Positions 9,454 through 18,330 of a stretch of 64,000 nt of DNA are shown here, piece after piece. This DNA comes from Catalinimonas sp038039535. Lineage in GTDB: Bacteria; Bacteroidota; Bacteroidia; Cytophagales; Cyclobacteriaceae. Position numbers and translations under genes: made by a program. Location of the stretch: contig NZ_JBBPHP010000023.1 of NCBI RefSeq assembly GCF_038039535.1, positions 49,218-113,217 on the forward strand, in the 5' to 3' direction. The notes under the pieces are model-generated. The model saw only the letters and a list, made by a program, of their open reading frames with translations. It made no database searches and had not been told where the DNA came from. Every line of letters starts with the position of its first letter. Positions within the stretch are counted from its first letter, which is position 1.

Positions 9454-10941
9454 ATTCTGGCTTTCCTGACTCATTGACTCATTGTTATCAATTTCCTCGG
9501 CAGGAATCGGCCATTTCAGATGTCTTTCTTCAATATTGGCCTTGACGGGTCCCGCATTACCTATCACTTCTAAGGCAGTACCGGTACGCAACAGGTCATA
9601 CCATCTTTTACCTTCCATCACAAACTCCTTGGCTCTTTCCAAAAGAATCTCATCCTGAAAAGCTTCGGCAGACAGTCCGGCAGGAAAATCTGCTTCAGTA
9701 TCGGGCGTACTCAGATTTCTGCCGTAGGCTCTCCTTCTAATCTGGTTAGCTGCTGCATATGCATCAGCCGTAGGACCACCATTTTCCATAGCTTCAGCTT
9801 CAGCATAGATCAGCAGAATTTCTGCATACCTCAGTACTGGGAAATCATTGCCGGGAGGGTCAGATTCGGTATCTCTGAATTTTTTGAACAGCATAGGAAT
9901 TTCAGGACTTAAAAACTGTTCATCAAACTCACCATTGTACAGCCAGTCGTTAGGCCTCAAATCCGGACCATCCAGCTGGCCAATCCATTCTCCCAGCCAG
10001 GAGTCTAGGTTACCATACCAGGCATGGGCATTACTGCCTATTGAATATCCGGAACCTGCCCGGTGCATCAGCCATAAAGGTTGGAAACCAAACCCCTCAA
10101 TTCGGGCGTGTTTGAGAGAAAAGATTTCCTCAGAACTGGTAAGGACATCTGGACCAAAAATCTGCTGGAAATCAACCGGCTCATCCACTTCTACGAGGCT
10201 AAACTGTCCCGAATTCATCACTTCCAGTGCTTTATCTGAAGCCTCAGCCCACTGACCCCGCGTTAGATATACTTTGGAGAGCAGACCGGTGGCTGCCCAG
10301 CGAGAGGCTCTTCCCAGTTCAGCAGTTGAGTATGCATCCGGCAGATTTTGTTCGCCAAATTCAAGGTCTTCTATGATCTGGTCATATACTTCAGATTCAG
10401 GAGAACGCTCTATGGCAAAGTTTTGAGTTTCTGGCACAGTACGCAAGGGTACATCACCAAATAAACGTACCAGATGGAAGTAAGCCAATGCTCTTAAAAA
10501 TCTGGCTTCCCCAATCAAGCGGTTGTTCAGCGCATCATCTACACCATCAATCTCTGTATTCTCCAATTGATTGATCACGATATTCGCACGATTGATGACC
10601 TGGTATGCGCCTCTCCAGATATTACCAATACGCTGAATACTGGTAGCATCCAGCTGATAGCTACCCGCAGGAGACTGGCTTCCCCTCCCGTAGATGTAAT
10701 CCGAAAACATTTCAAGATTGCCCAACAGCCACCAGCCATACAGATTTTGTCCACTGAAAGGAGAATAAATACCAGAAGTTGCGGCTATGGCTCCTTCACG
10801 TGAGGAGAATACCGCATCCTGCGACAGAAAGGTCCTTGGCTCTTCCTTCAGTATTTCTTCACTACTACAACCCAGCATCAATACTGTAAGGCAAAGGATG
10901 AAGCTGTATTTCAATATTGTTTGTTGTATATTCATTTTCAT
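9442..10941 (-). CDS. susD: SusD/RagB-family outer-membrane glycan-binding lipoprotein
   Basis: This protein binds glycan at the cell surface and forms the lid of the SusC channel. The frame opens at 10983, but I place the start at the internal ATG at 10941, because it gives a compact lipoprotein signal (MKMNIQQTILKY..., lipobox MLGC, Cys25). Typical SusD features follow: an early AVFSSREGAIAATSGIY segment, TPR-like helices in the middle (ALAYFHLVRLFG, GLLSKVYL), YAEILLIYAEA, and the C-terminal RWYDLLRTG block. The protein ends with NPGW. With this start the gene begins 41 bp after the SusC stop and is co-transcribed with it. A 13-bp tandem duplication covers its stop codon. Confidence 0.95.
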   Translation of the reverse strand: MKMNIQQTILKYSFILCLTVLMLGCSSEEILKEEPRTFLSQDAVFSSREGAIAATSGIYSPFSGQNLYGWWLLGNLEMFSDYIYGRGSQSPAGSYQLDATSIQRIGNIWRGAYQVINRANIVINQLENTEIDGVDDALNNRLIGEARFLRALAYFHLVRLFGDVPLRTVPETQNFAIERSPESEVYDQIIEDLEFGEQNLPDAYSTAELGRASRWAATGLLSKVYLTRGQWAEASDKALEVMNSGQFSLVEVDEPVDFQQIFGPDVLTSSEEIFSLKHARIEGFGFQPLWLMHRAGSGYSIGSNAHAWYGNLDSWLGEWIGQLDGPDLRPNDWLYNGEFDEQFLSPEIPMLFKKFRDTESDPPGNDFPVLRYAEILLIYAEAEAMENGGPTADAYAAANQIRRRAYGRNLSTPDTEADFPAGLSAEAFQDEILLERAKEFVMEGKRWYDLLRTGTALEVIGNAGPVKANIEERHLKWPIPAEEIDNNESMSQESQNPGW

Positions 10942-10982
10942 AGTTGTTGCATTTAATGGTCTACATATGCTTACCGCTCGCA

Positions 10983-13900
10983 CTACAAGCCAACTTTTAA
11001 TCCAACAGAGATGGTTCTGGCAGCAGGATAAGTCCTCTGGTCAATACCAATCCTCAAATCCCCGCTACTAAAATTATTGATATCCGGTGTGTACCAGCTA
11101 TATCCAGTGAAGGTAAAAAGGTTTTGCGCACTCAGAAATACACTGGCTGATTTCAGTGTCTGAATGTTCATCTGAGATACTGGCAATGTGTAGCTTATTC
11201 GTACATTCTGTATCCTTAAATAATCTGCATTTTCCAGATACCAGTCTGAAGGAGCCTGGTTAAGCGCGCTGGTAGCTTTAGGATAGGGAGCGTAGGGATT
11301 AGGATTTTCTTGTGTCCATCGCTCGTAGAAAACTTCTCTGATCTGGTTGGAGCCACGATGGAAAGAGTTCATGTGTCGGTACTTATTACTGTTCCAGATG
11401 GTTTTCCCCAGTTCACCCTGTAAAGAAACTCTCAAAGAAAAATTGCCGTAGTCAAGATTGGTTGAGATTCCGTAAAACAGATCAGGATAGGGACTACCCA
11501 GAATGACCCGATCATCATCATTGATCTCACCATCTTCATTGGTATCAACAAAGTTAAACAATCCTTCTTCGGTTAGACCATCAGTCTTCAATCCATAAAA
11601 AGCGGCAAGCGGTTCTCCCTCCCGTACGATATTCGCCGAACCCACAATATCAATGGTCTGGGCGATAATATCCTGTCCTCCGGCCGTTTCAAGCACTTCA
11701 TTCACATTGCGCGATGCGTTTACCGACAAATCCCAGTTCAGCCTATTACTTCTGACCAGATCGGCTCCAAGCATCAGTTCAAAACCTTTGTTCTGCGTAG
11801 AACCAATATTCTGAATATTGGAAGTAAAACCGGAAGTAGGAGGAATGTTTACTCTTGCTAATAAATCATCTGTGGTTTTGATATAATAATCAGCGCTAAA
11901 CCATACCCTATGATCCCATAAGCCTAGTTCCAGTCCGACATTAAACTCACGGGTAGTTTCCCATTTCAAATCAGGATTGCCAAGATTGACTGCTGCAAAG
12001 CCTGTAGTAGGCGTACCTCCGAAAGCTAAATTCGTACTGGAAAAACGCTGTAATGATTGATAAGGGCTAATTGCCTGATTTCCTGAAAAGCCGTAGCTTA
12101 GCCTCATTTTGAGATTAGAAATCTGACTCAAGTTGTCTTTAATAAAGTTTTCATCAGATACTCTCCAGGCAAAAGCTCCCGAGGGAAAGAAACCCCACTT
12201 ATTACCCTCACCAAACCTGGAAGATCCATCGGCCCTACCTGAAACTGTAAAAAGGTACTTATCTTTCAGAGAGTAGTTTACCCGAGCCAGCCAGGAAATT
12301 AATGTCCAGTCATTATAATCTGTTCCGGGTGCTGCAAATATCTCTCCTGAACCCAGAATATTGTTTTCCAGCTCATCATTAACAAAGTTACTGGAAGAGC
12401 CTACCAGGTTTTCAAATTCTTCGGTCTGCCATGTAAATCCTGCGGTAACATTCAGGCGATCATTTTCTCCAATTTCTTTTACATAATTCACCGTATTTTC
12501 ATTCAGAAAAGATGTGGAATTGGCAAACGCCTTTTCGCCACTACCGGCAGGGAGACCTGATTGCAGGATTCTGGGAGAATACAAGTCTCTTTTGGTACCC
12601 ACCTGGTCAACACCCAGCATAACATTGAGCGTTAAGCCATCCATCAGCGTGTAGGCACCATTAACATTTCCCAAAACACGGTCAAATCTTCTTCTATTGA
12701 GTTGCTCCAATGCTACGGCTACCGGATTATCTCCTGAACTGGGGCTAAAGGGAAATTGCTTCAATACATCTCCACTCACATAAGTACCATCGGGGTTTCT
12801 TACCGGGAAGAAGGGAGGGCTGTTCAACGCACTTTGTAAAATCTCATTGTCATTAACTTCATTGTTTAAAGATCTGGAAAAAAATAGCCGGGAGGTAAGT
12901 TTAAATCTTTCGCTGACTTCCTGGTCCAGGTTGACCCTCAAAGAACCCCTTTTGAAATCAGACCCTATGATAATTCCTTCTTCATCAAAGTAATTACCAG
13001 ATATCAGATACCTGGTTTTTTCATTACCTCCTGAAAACCTGATGGTATGATTCTGAATCAGGGCATTTCTGAATATTTCATCCTGCCAGTCAGTGTTGAT
13101 ATTAGTCAGTGTATCTATTTCGTTGAACACCGGATCAAGTCCGTCATTGATATTCCGTTCATTGGCGATAGTGGCAAACTCAAAGCTGTTGAGCATATCC
13201 AGCTGCCTCACTATTTCTCTGGTTCCGAAAGAGGTTTCAAATTCTATCATACCTTTACCACTTGATCCCTGTTTGGTAGTAATCAGAATTACCCCATTAC
13301 TACCTCGGGAACCATATATTGCGGTAGCAGAAGCGTCTTTCAGCACTTCAATAGAAGCAATATCACCAGTGTTAAGGGTGGAAAGCAAATTGGTACTTCC
13401 ATTGGTGCCTGCCTGAATAGGCACCCCATCTACCACATAGAGAGGATCATTACTTCCAATGACAGAGTTATTACCTCTGATTCTCACCATCATATTGCCT
13501 CCGGGAGCACCGCTGCTGGTCGTTACGTTTACTCCCGGTACTTTTCCCTGCAGTCCCTGGCTGATATTCGTGATGGGTTCGTCTTCAAATTCACTGGCAT
13601 CTACTGAACTGACCGCCCCGGTAATATCTCTTTTTTCCTGTGTACCGTAGCCAATCACTACTACTTCTGACAATGCCTGTACATCAGGGTCCATCTGAAC
13701 ATCAATTACCGAACGATTATTAATTGCTATCTCCTGAGCTGAATAGCCCACGGATGAAAAAACCAGCGTAGTAGCATCATCATTTACAGTTAGCCTATAG
13801 TTACCATCAATATCACTCACGGTGCCAGTAGTAGTACTTTTCACTACGATATTGACCCCGGGTAAAGGTTCACTATTCTCATCCGTTACGGTACCCCTAA

Positions 13901-14432
13901 TGGTTTGATCCAGTACCATTGCATTGATATTCAGACTGGTGGTGATACGCTGGATGTGATCGTTACTTCTTTCCTCACTTTCCTGGGGGTCAGTATTGAT
14001 TTTCTCCAGCACCTCCTTTTTTTCAACATCCTCTCCTTTCTTTTGTATCACATAATAGTTGTCATACACTTTTTCAAAAGTCAGATCGTAAGGACGGAGT
14101 AATTCTGCAAGGAGCACTTCCAGGCTTTGATTCTTTTTTTCTTTGTTGGTGTCATCTTCTTCTGACTCCAGCACTACCTTGTCATCAACCAATCCGCTCT
14201 CATAGACAAATTTTATCTGATAGGTATCACCCAGCTCGTTCAAAAATTCAGATAACTTTTTGGATTGTTGGTCTTTAGGGTTATCATTTTTAAAAGTACT
14301 ATAAGCAAGGTTTTGCGCTCCCAGGCTGCTGGACACAAAAAGCATGTATCCCATACAACAGAGTAAACACCACATACTTAGCCTTTTGCCGCCTCTGGAT
14401 TGAGGGGGTTTGTTTTTAGGTTTGAATTGCAT
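10983..14432 (-). CDS. susC: SusC/RagA-family TonB-dependent outer-membrane transporter with STN signalling domain
   Basis: This 1149-residue receptor imports glycan fragments across the outer membrane. The signal peptide ends near residue 40 (SSSLGAQ). An STN domain (about 45-130) precedes a carboxypeptidase-regulatory-like beta-sandwich (IRGTVTDENSEPLPGV, about 178-255), a TonB plug (QGLQGKVPGVNV, then YVVDGVPI) and a 22-strand barrel that ends in ISVGLKVGL. The STN domain is the part that contacts FecR-type anti-sigma factors. Here fecR and an ECF sigma gene lie directly upstream in the same orientation, so the receptor is probably also the sensor for its own locus. The length is normal for STN-containing SusC proteins. 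Confidence 0.96.
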   Translation of the reverse strand: MQFKPKNKPPQSRGGKRLSMWCLLCCMGYMLFVSSSLGAQNLAYSTFKNDNPKDQQSKKLSEFLNELGDTYQIKFVYESGLVDDKVVLESEEDDTNKEKKNQSLEVLLAELLRPYDLTFEKVYDNYYVIQKKGEDVEKKEVLEKINTDPQESEERSNDHIQRITTSLNINAMVLDQTIRGTVTDENSEPLPGVNIVVKSTTTGTVSDIDGNYRLTVNDDATTLVFSSVGYSAQEIAINNRSVIDVQMDPDVQALSEVVVIGYGTQEKRDITGAVSSVDASEFEDEPITNISQGLQGKVPGVNVTTSSGAPGGNMMVRIRGNNSVIGSNDPLYVVDGVPIQAGTNGSTNLLSTLNTGDIASIEVLKDASATAIYGSRGSNGVILITTKQGSSGKGMIEFETSFGTREIVRQLDMLNSFEFATIANERNINDGLDPVFNEIDTLTNINTDWQDEIFRNALIQNHTIRFSGGNEKTRYLISGNYFDEEGIIIGSDFKRGSLRVNLDQEVSERFKLTSRLFFSRSLNNEVNDNEILQSALNSPPFFPVRNPDGTYVSGDVLKQFPFSPSSGDNPVAVALEQLNRRRFDRVLGNVNGAYTLMDGLTLNVMLGVDQVGTKRDLYSPRILQSGLPAGSGEKAFANSTSFLNENTVNYVKEIGENDRLNVTAGFTWQTEEFENLVGSSSNFVNDELENNILGSGEIFAAPGTDYNDWTLISWLARVNYSLKDKYLFTVSGRADGSSRFGEGNKWGFFPSGAFAWRVSDENFIKDNLSQISNLKMRLSYGFSGNQAISPYQSLQRFSSTNLAFGGTPTTGFAAVNLGNPDLKWETTREFNVGLELGLWDHRVWFSADYYIKTTDDLLARVNIPPTSGFTSNIQNIGSTQNKGFELMLGADLVRSNRLNWDLSVNASRNVNEVLETAGGQDIIAQTIDIVGSANIVREGEPLAAFYGLKTDGLTEEGLFNFVDTNEDGEINDDDRVILGSPYPDLFYGISTNLDYGNFSLRVSLQGELGKTIWNSNKYRHMNSFHRGSNQIREVFYERWTQENPNPYAPYPKATSALNQAPSDWYLENADYLRIQNVRISYTLPVSQMNIQTLKSASVFLSAQNLFTFTGYSWYTPDINNFSSGDLRIGIDQRTYPAARTISVGLKVGL

Positions 14433-14465
14433 AGTTTTAGAATTTATTAAACACAGTATATCCTC

Positions 14466-14573
14466 AAACTGCCAATCTGACTATTCACGCTGGCATATCT
14501 ATTTTGATCGCTTTGATTAGTAAAAGTGAATGCAAAGCGAAATGCAGGGTCAATATGATTGGGTTGGCAGTTT
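14466..14573. repeat. 10-bp inverted repeat flanking the susC leader
   Basis: AAACTGCCAA (14466-14475) and TTGGCAGTTT (14564-14573) are perfect inverted copies 88 bp apart. They bracket almost the whole fecR-susC spacer. They could close a long leader structure in the susC mRNA, or be separate half-sites. No further support is visible. Confidence 0.3.
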
Positions 14574-14575
14574 TT

Positions 14576-15535
14576 TTATTCCAAATAAATTTTGTTATCC
14601 TCTTTAATTAAATTGATGCCAAATGTTTTTTCAATAAGCGTCATCATTACATCCAGATCTCTTATCACATCCTGGGCATTTATTTCCTTATTCAGCAGCT
14701 TTTGATCCTGAATTTCAACGCTTAGACCGTAGGTGTCTTCAATAAGCTGAAATACCTCTCGTAAAGGTGTATGATCAAAGACAATGGTTCCTTTTCTCCA
14801 TGAGCTGTACACCTCAGGGTTGACTACTTTTCTCTCAATTCTATCCTCCACCTGGGAATAGCTTACCTTATCGCCCGGCTCCATCAGCATACTTCTCTCC
14901 TTATTTTGTTCAGGCAGATCCAATCTCACTTTTCCGGTGTTTAGTACAACATCGGTTTTCTTCCTGCGGGTATTTACATTAAATTCAGTGCCTAGTACAT
15001 TTACCACCAGATCCACAGTATGCACTTTAAAAGGAGCATCATCAGTAGTATGCTGTACTTCAAAGAAACCTTCGCCTTCCAACCAGATTTCTCTGGGCTG
15101 ATCTAGTGAATAGCTCAGGTTGGAATTGGCATTCAAAAAAACGATAGAGCCATCGTTCAGTTCAATTTCCCTGGTTTCACCAAAAGTTGTTTCTACCTCT
15201 ACCATATTAGGCTGAAGCATAAACCATATCAAGGAACTCAGGAGTAGTAAGCTGATAGCAGCAGCAACCCAATATTGGAGAAAAGGTTGATGCGGTATTC
15301 TTTTTTCTTCTTTTTCTATTTTCTGATATATTTTGTTCAGTAGATTAGTTTCATGCTGATCTCCGATATAGAAAGCTGTGTTTTGAGCATATAACTTTAT
15401 CTCTTTGTCCAGATGTTGAGCATAATATACCTGACCCTCAGGAGTAGCCAACCAATCAAGGACAAATTTAGCCTCTTCAGGGCTACAAAGATTCTTAAAA
15501 TAGCGTTCAAGGATGTCAGATGAGGGTCTTCTCAT
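14576..15535 (-). CDS. FecR-family anti-sigma factor
   Basis: This 319-residue protein has the FecR layout. A cytoplasmic N-terminal region (about 1-85, including the LERYFKNLCSPEEAKFV helix) would hold the sigma factor. One membrane segment follows (about 88-108, AAISLLLLSSLIWFML). The periplasmic FecR beta domain (about 120-215) includes FGETREIELNDGSIVFLNANS, split here only by wording, and GEGFFEV. A C-terminal STN-like domain (about 260-319) ends in NKIYLE. It lies between the sigma gene (91 bp upstream) and susC. By analogy with Bacteroidota cell-surface signalling, ligand binding to SusC would relieve sigma inhibition. Confidence 0.93.
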   Translation of the reverse strand: MRRPSSDILERYFKNLCSPEEAKFVLDWLATPEGQVYYAQHLDKEIKLYAQNTAFYIGDQHETNLLNKIYQKIEKEEKRIPHQPFLQYWVAAAISLLLLSSLIWFMLQPNMVEVETTFGETREIELNDGSIVFLNANSNLSYSLDQPREIWLEGEGFFEVQHTTDDAPFKVHTVDLVVNVLGTEFNVNTRRKKTDVVLNTGKVRLDLPEQNKERSMLMEPGDKVSYSQVEDRIERKVVNPEVYSSWRKGTIVFDHTPLREVFQLIEDTYGLSVEIQDQKLLNKEINAQDVIRDLDVMMTLIEKTFGINLIKEDNKIYLE

Positions 15536-15626
15536 GTGTAGTATTTTGCTTTTTATTATATACTACACAGCTAACTCTTAATCGTATATGCGGATTTTAA
15601 AAAAAATTTTTTTCTGCCTGAAATGA

Positions 15627-16229
15627 TCAAGGCAGAATATTAAGAAAAGATAAAATGATAAACTTAACTCCATGTAAGTCAATTAACTTACGAAGCTTGC
15701 GGGAGGATTGACTCAGATACATTTTTACAGTGTTGATAGATACATCCAGTTCGTGAGCGATTTGTTCATTGGACAGACCTTTATAAATACTCAGCTCCAG
15801 AATAGTCTTTTTGACTGGTGATAGCTGACTTACTTCCTGATTAATTCTGGATTGAATTTCCTCACTGATTACTGTATCTTCGGTACTATTGAAAGCCTGA
15901 GGTTGAGCATGGGCAAACTTGTAGTTTTTCAGAATTTCATTTTTATGCGTTCTGATAAGGTTTAAGATATGGTTTTTGAGACAGGTAAAAAGAAAGCCTC
16001 TTAAAGAAAGCATGGGTTCCAGACTTTCTCGCTTGATCCATAATTTACAAAAAACCTCCTGAACTGCATCTTCAGCCAGTGCTTCACTCTTAAGCTCCTG
16101 TAACGCAAAGGCTTTAAGAGGAGCACAAAAATTATAGAATACTTCTTCAAAAGCAGATTTTTCACCCTTCTGCAAGCGTTTTACCAAGCTAAAATTATCA
16201 AAAATGTCTTGCTTAGTTTTTTCTTTCAT
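15627..16229 (-). CDS. ECF RNA polymerase sigma-70 factor (Bacteroidota FecI/SusC-associated type)
   Basis: The protein has 200 residues. Region 2 (about 25-95) includes EEVFYNFCAPLKAFALQEL and the DAVQEVFCKLW motif. Region 4 (about 125-180) has the helix-turn-helix NEQIAHELDVSINTVKMYLS. No region 3 is present, as expected for ECF factors. The start at 16229 gives a normal length. Together with FecR and the STN-domain SusC downstream it forms a complete trans-envelope signalling set. The likely target is the susC promoter region, and perhaps the upstream DUF1593 gene, which faces the same way. Confidence 0.94.
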   Translation of the reverse strand: MKEKTKQDIFDNFSLVKRLQKGEKSAFEEVFYNFCAPLKAFALQELKSEALAEDAVQEVFCKLWIKRESLEPMLSLRGFLFTCLKNHILNLIRTHKNEILKNYKFAHAQPQAFNSTEDTVISEEIQSRINQEVSQLSPVKKTILELSIYKGLSNEQIAHELDVSINTVKMYLSQSSRKLRKLIDLHGVKFIILSFLNILP

Positions 16230-16418
16230 TGAGGTTGAATCAGATTAGTAGGCTATAATTTTTATAATCTTAAAAAAATAAGGCTAAATATTCAAAAGAC
16301 ATTATCAAATTTTTATTTGCAGGAAAAAGTATGGCTAATACTTCACCACCTTGATCGTATGGACAAGCTACTGTAATTAAACCTTCATCAACATGACTTA
16401 ATTAATGTCCATAATGCT

Positions 16419-17777
16419 TTACTTCGCCTCAATAACTACTCTTTTATAGCGGGTCAACGATGGCTCTCCATCGTCATTTACCTCACAAATCAGGTGTATC
16501 GTTTCACCACTGTTCATATCCGCAGGAATTGTAAAAGAAATCTCTTCGGAATCAGTAGTTTGCAAATTTACCTGGCCAGAATAAGTACCCACTTCTTCGT
16601 AAACCCACCACTTAAAATTAAGCGTATCTTCGTCAGGATCTATAGAAGCAGCAGCACTTATCCTGATCTGGCTTCCTGCTGACTTCAGTAATTTTTCATC
16701 ACAATCCAGGGCGACTTTAGGAGGATGATTGGCCTGCTCAAAATTTGAACTCACACACCAATCTGCCCTCGCAGCCCAGTCATTCTGATAGGCGGGTATC
16801 CAGCGGTAGATAGATTTAAAGATATTTCCATCATCTTCAGCGCTAACCCAGGTACCATTTTCATAGACAAAGCGTCCTCCCCACCCTCCCCATTCAGGGT
16901 CTTCCGTACTTCTTAATCCAGTATAGATTTCATGCATAAAAGCCGGAGAATCACCCTCAGAAATAAAAGCACTGCTTTGCCTGGCTTTGTGCAGGCTTTC
17001 CCGGTAAATATCCATCAGCGGCCCATGATTTAACAGCACATGTTCATCCATCCAGGATGCCGCATAATATTTTTGTAAATCTTCAGGTACGCGCTTTTTC
17101 CATGGGTAGCCAATGCTGGGGAAGGCAGTACTTAACATGGTAGTAAGTTCCGGCCAATGAGGTTTAATGTAGGATTCGTAAGTGGTATCCTGAAGCAGGA
17201 TTAAAAAAAGTCTGGCTTTCTTTGCAACTGTATCTTTTTTTTCAGGATATTTCTCTTCAATGGTTTTGAGTGCCCTGGCAATGGTATTGGAACCTCCCCA
17301 GGCCTGTAGCCAGATGGGTGAAGGATTAGGGTCTAACAATACTTTCACAATATGATTGGAGCCAGCGGTTTCTTCCTCCATCTCTCCTGCCAGCTCAATA
17401 TTGCCTACATGGACTCTTTTTCTCAAATAATCTGCCGAAGGATATTCCGGGCTATGGACCAACAAATTAGGAAGTACCTGATCGTATACATCCAAATAAT
17501 GGTCCATCCAGGATACATCATTCCAGAGGTGCCCTTCTACCTGTTCATTTCCCTTCCAGTGAAATTTTGAACTGGAATGAACGACGCCTTCTACATCAAA
17601 CTCATTGGCATACATCAGAAATCTAATCATAGAAAAGCGGTCATCTATTTCTCCATCGGTAGTGACGATGACGCGTGGTTTTTCAGGTTGCTGAGCAAAC
17701 AGAGGCAAAGTAGCAGCAAATAGTAAATGAATTACTAATAAAGAGCCTGTAATTTTAGTTTGTACTTTCAACATCAT
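16419..17777 (-). CDS. Exported DUF1593 nucleoside-hydrolase-like protein with C-terminal Ig-like domain, copy A
   Basis: This 452-residue protein has a signal peptide ending near LFAQQ (about 28-30). The DUF1593 domain (Sde0182 nucleoside-hydrolase-like, PF07632) starts with an acidic cluster, D41-G-E-I-D45-D46. Its D-x3-D-D spacing matches the calcium-binding motif of classical nucleoside hydrolases. EGVVHSSSKFHWKG and WGGWGGRF are further conserved blocks. The last ~110 residues form the Sde0182-type C-terminal beta domain (NHPPKV to RYKRVVIEAK). A paralogue lies in the sugar-acid operon at 35849-37285. The enzyme family usually cleaves ribofuranosyl bonds; here an extracytoplasmic glycosidase acting on a furanoside is inferred. 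It lies upstream of, and may be co-transcribed with, the sigma gene. Confidence 0.88.
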   Translation of the reverse strand: MMLKVQTKITGSLLVIHLLFAATLPLFAQQPEKPRVIVTTDGEIDDRFSMIRFLMYANEFDVEGVVHSSSKFHWKGNEQVEGHLWNDVSWMDHYLDVYDQVLPNLLVHSPEYPSADYLRKRVHVGNIELAGEMEEETAGSNHIVKVLLDPNPSPIWLQAWGGSNTIARALKTIEEKYPEKKDTVAKKARLFLILLQDTTYESYIKPHWPELTTMLSTAFPSIGYPWKKRVPEDLQKYYAASWMDEHVLLNHGPLMDIYRESLHKARQSSAFISEGDSPAFMHEIYTGLRSTEDPEWGGWGGRFVYENGTWVSAEDDGNIFKSIYRWIPAYQNDWAARADWCVSSNFEQANHPPKVALDCDEKLLKSAGSQIRISAAASIDPDEDTLNFKWWVYEEVGTYSGQVNLQTTDSEEISFTIPADMNSGETIHLICEVNDDGEPSLTRYKRVVIEAK

Positions 17778-18330
17778 ATTGGTTTACATCACCCCTTAAA
17801 CTCCACATTAAGCGGCAGAAAAAAAAATACTTTATGCTTAGATCTCGCGTAAAACCGTATCCCCGTATATCCAAACAAATTTGTCAATCTCTTTGAATTT
17901 GTATTGATTTATTCAAAGCTATTTTCTGAGCGTGAGCATACACTTTTTGAAGGTCGGATAATCTTTGATTTGCTGTTCTGTCAGCTTTTCACCTAAGACA
18001 TGCTCAAAGTATAGCTTCAATATTTTCCAATAGCAATATAATGTAAGGGGAGGTCATTTTGACGGTGAAGATTGTAGTATCGAGAGGCAAAATATGTTTT
18101 TGTTCAAGTTTCTGGCTAACAATTTCATTGACAAAGAGGACTTCCTCTTGTTAAGAATCACGTCAATTTGTAACACTTCGGTCACATTAGTATTTAGCGG
18201 ATGACTTTAGAAATAACCCATCACCACAATGTCATCCTCAAAATAACCTTCTTCTCTGCTGAACTGACTCATATAGGTTTTCAAGGTATTGAGCAGCTTT
18301 TCAGATAATATCATAGGTTTTCCATTTTAA
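17778..18330 (-). other. 553-bp spacer with possible decayed coding fragments
   Basis: No intact gene is visible. On the minus strand three short stretches in different frames look protein-like. One starts MILSEKLLNTLKTYMSQFSR near 18312, one reads QEEVLFVNEIVSQKLEQKH near 18150-18090, and one ends EQQIKDYPTFKKCMLTLRK near 17925. They could be debris of one frameshifted gene, or chance. A TAGCTTTG box (a match to the Bacteroidota -7 element TAnnTTTG) lies about 140 bp upstream of the DUF1593 start, but no convincing -33 partner was seen. Confidence 0.3.
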
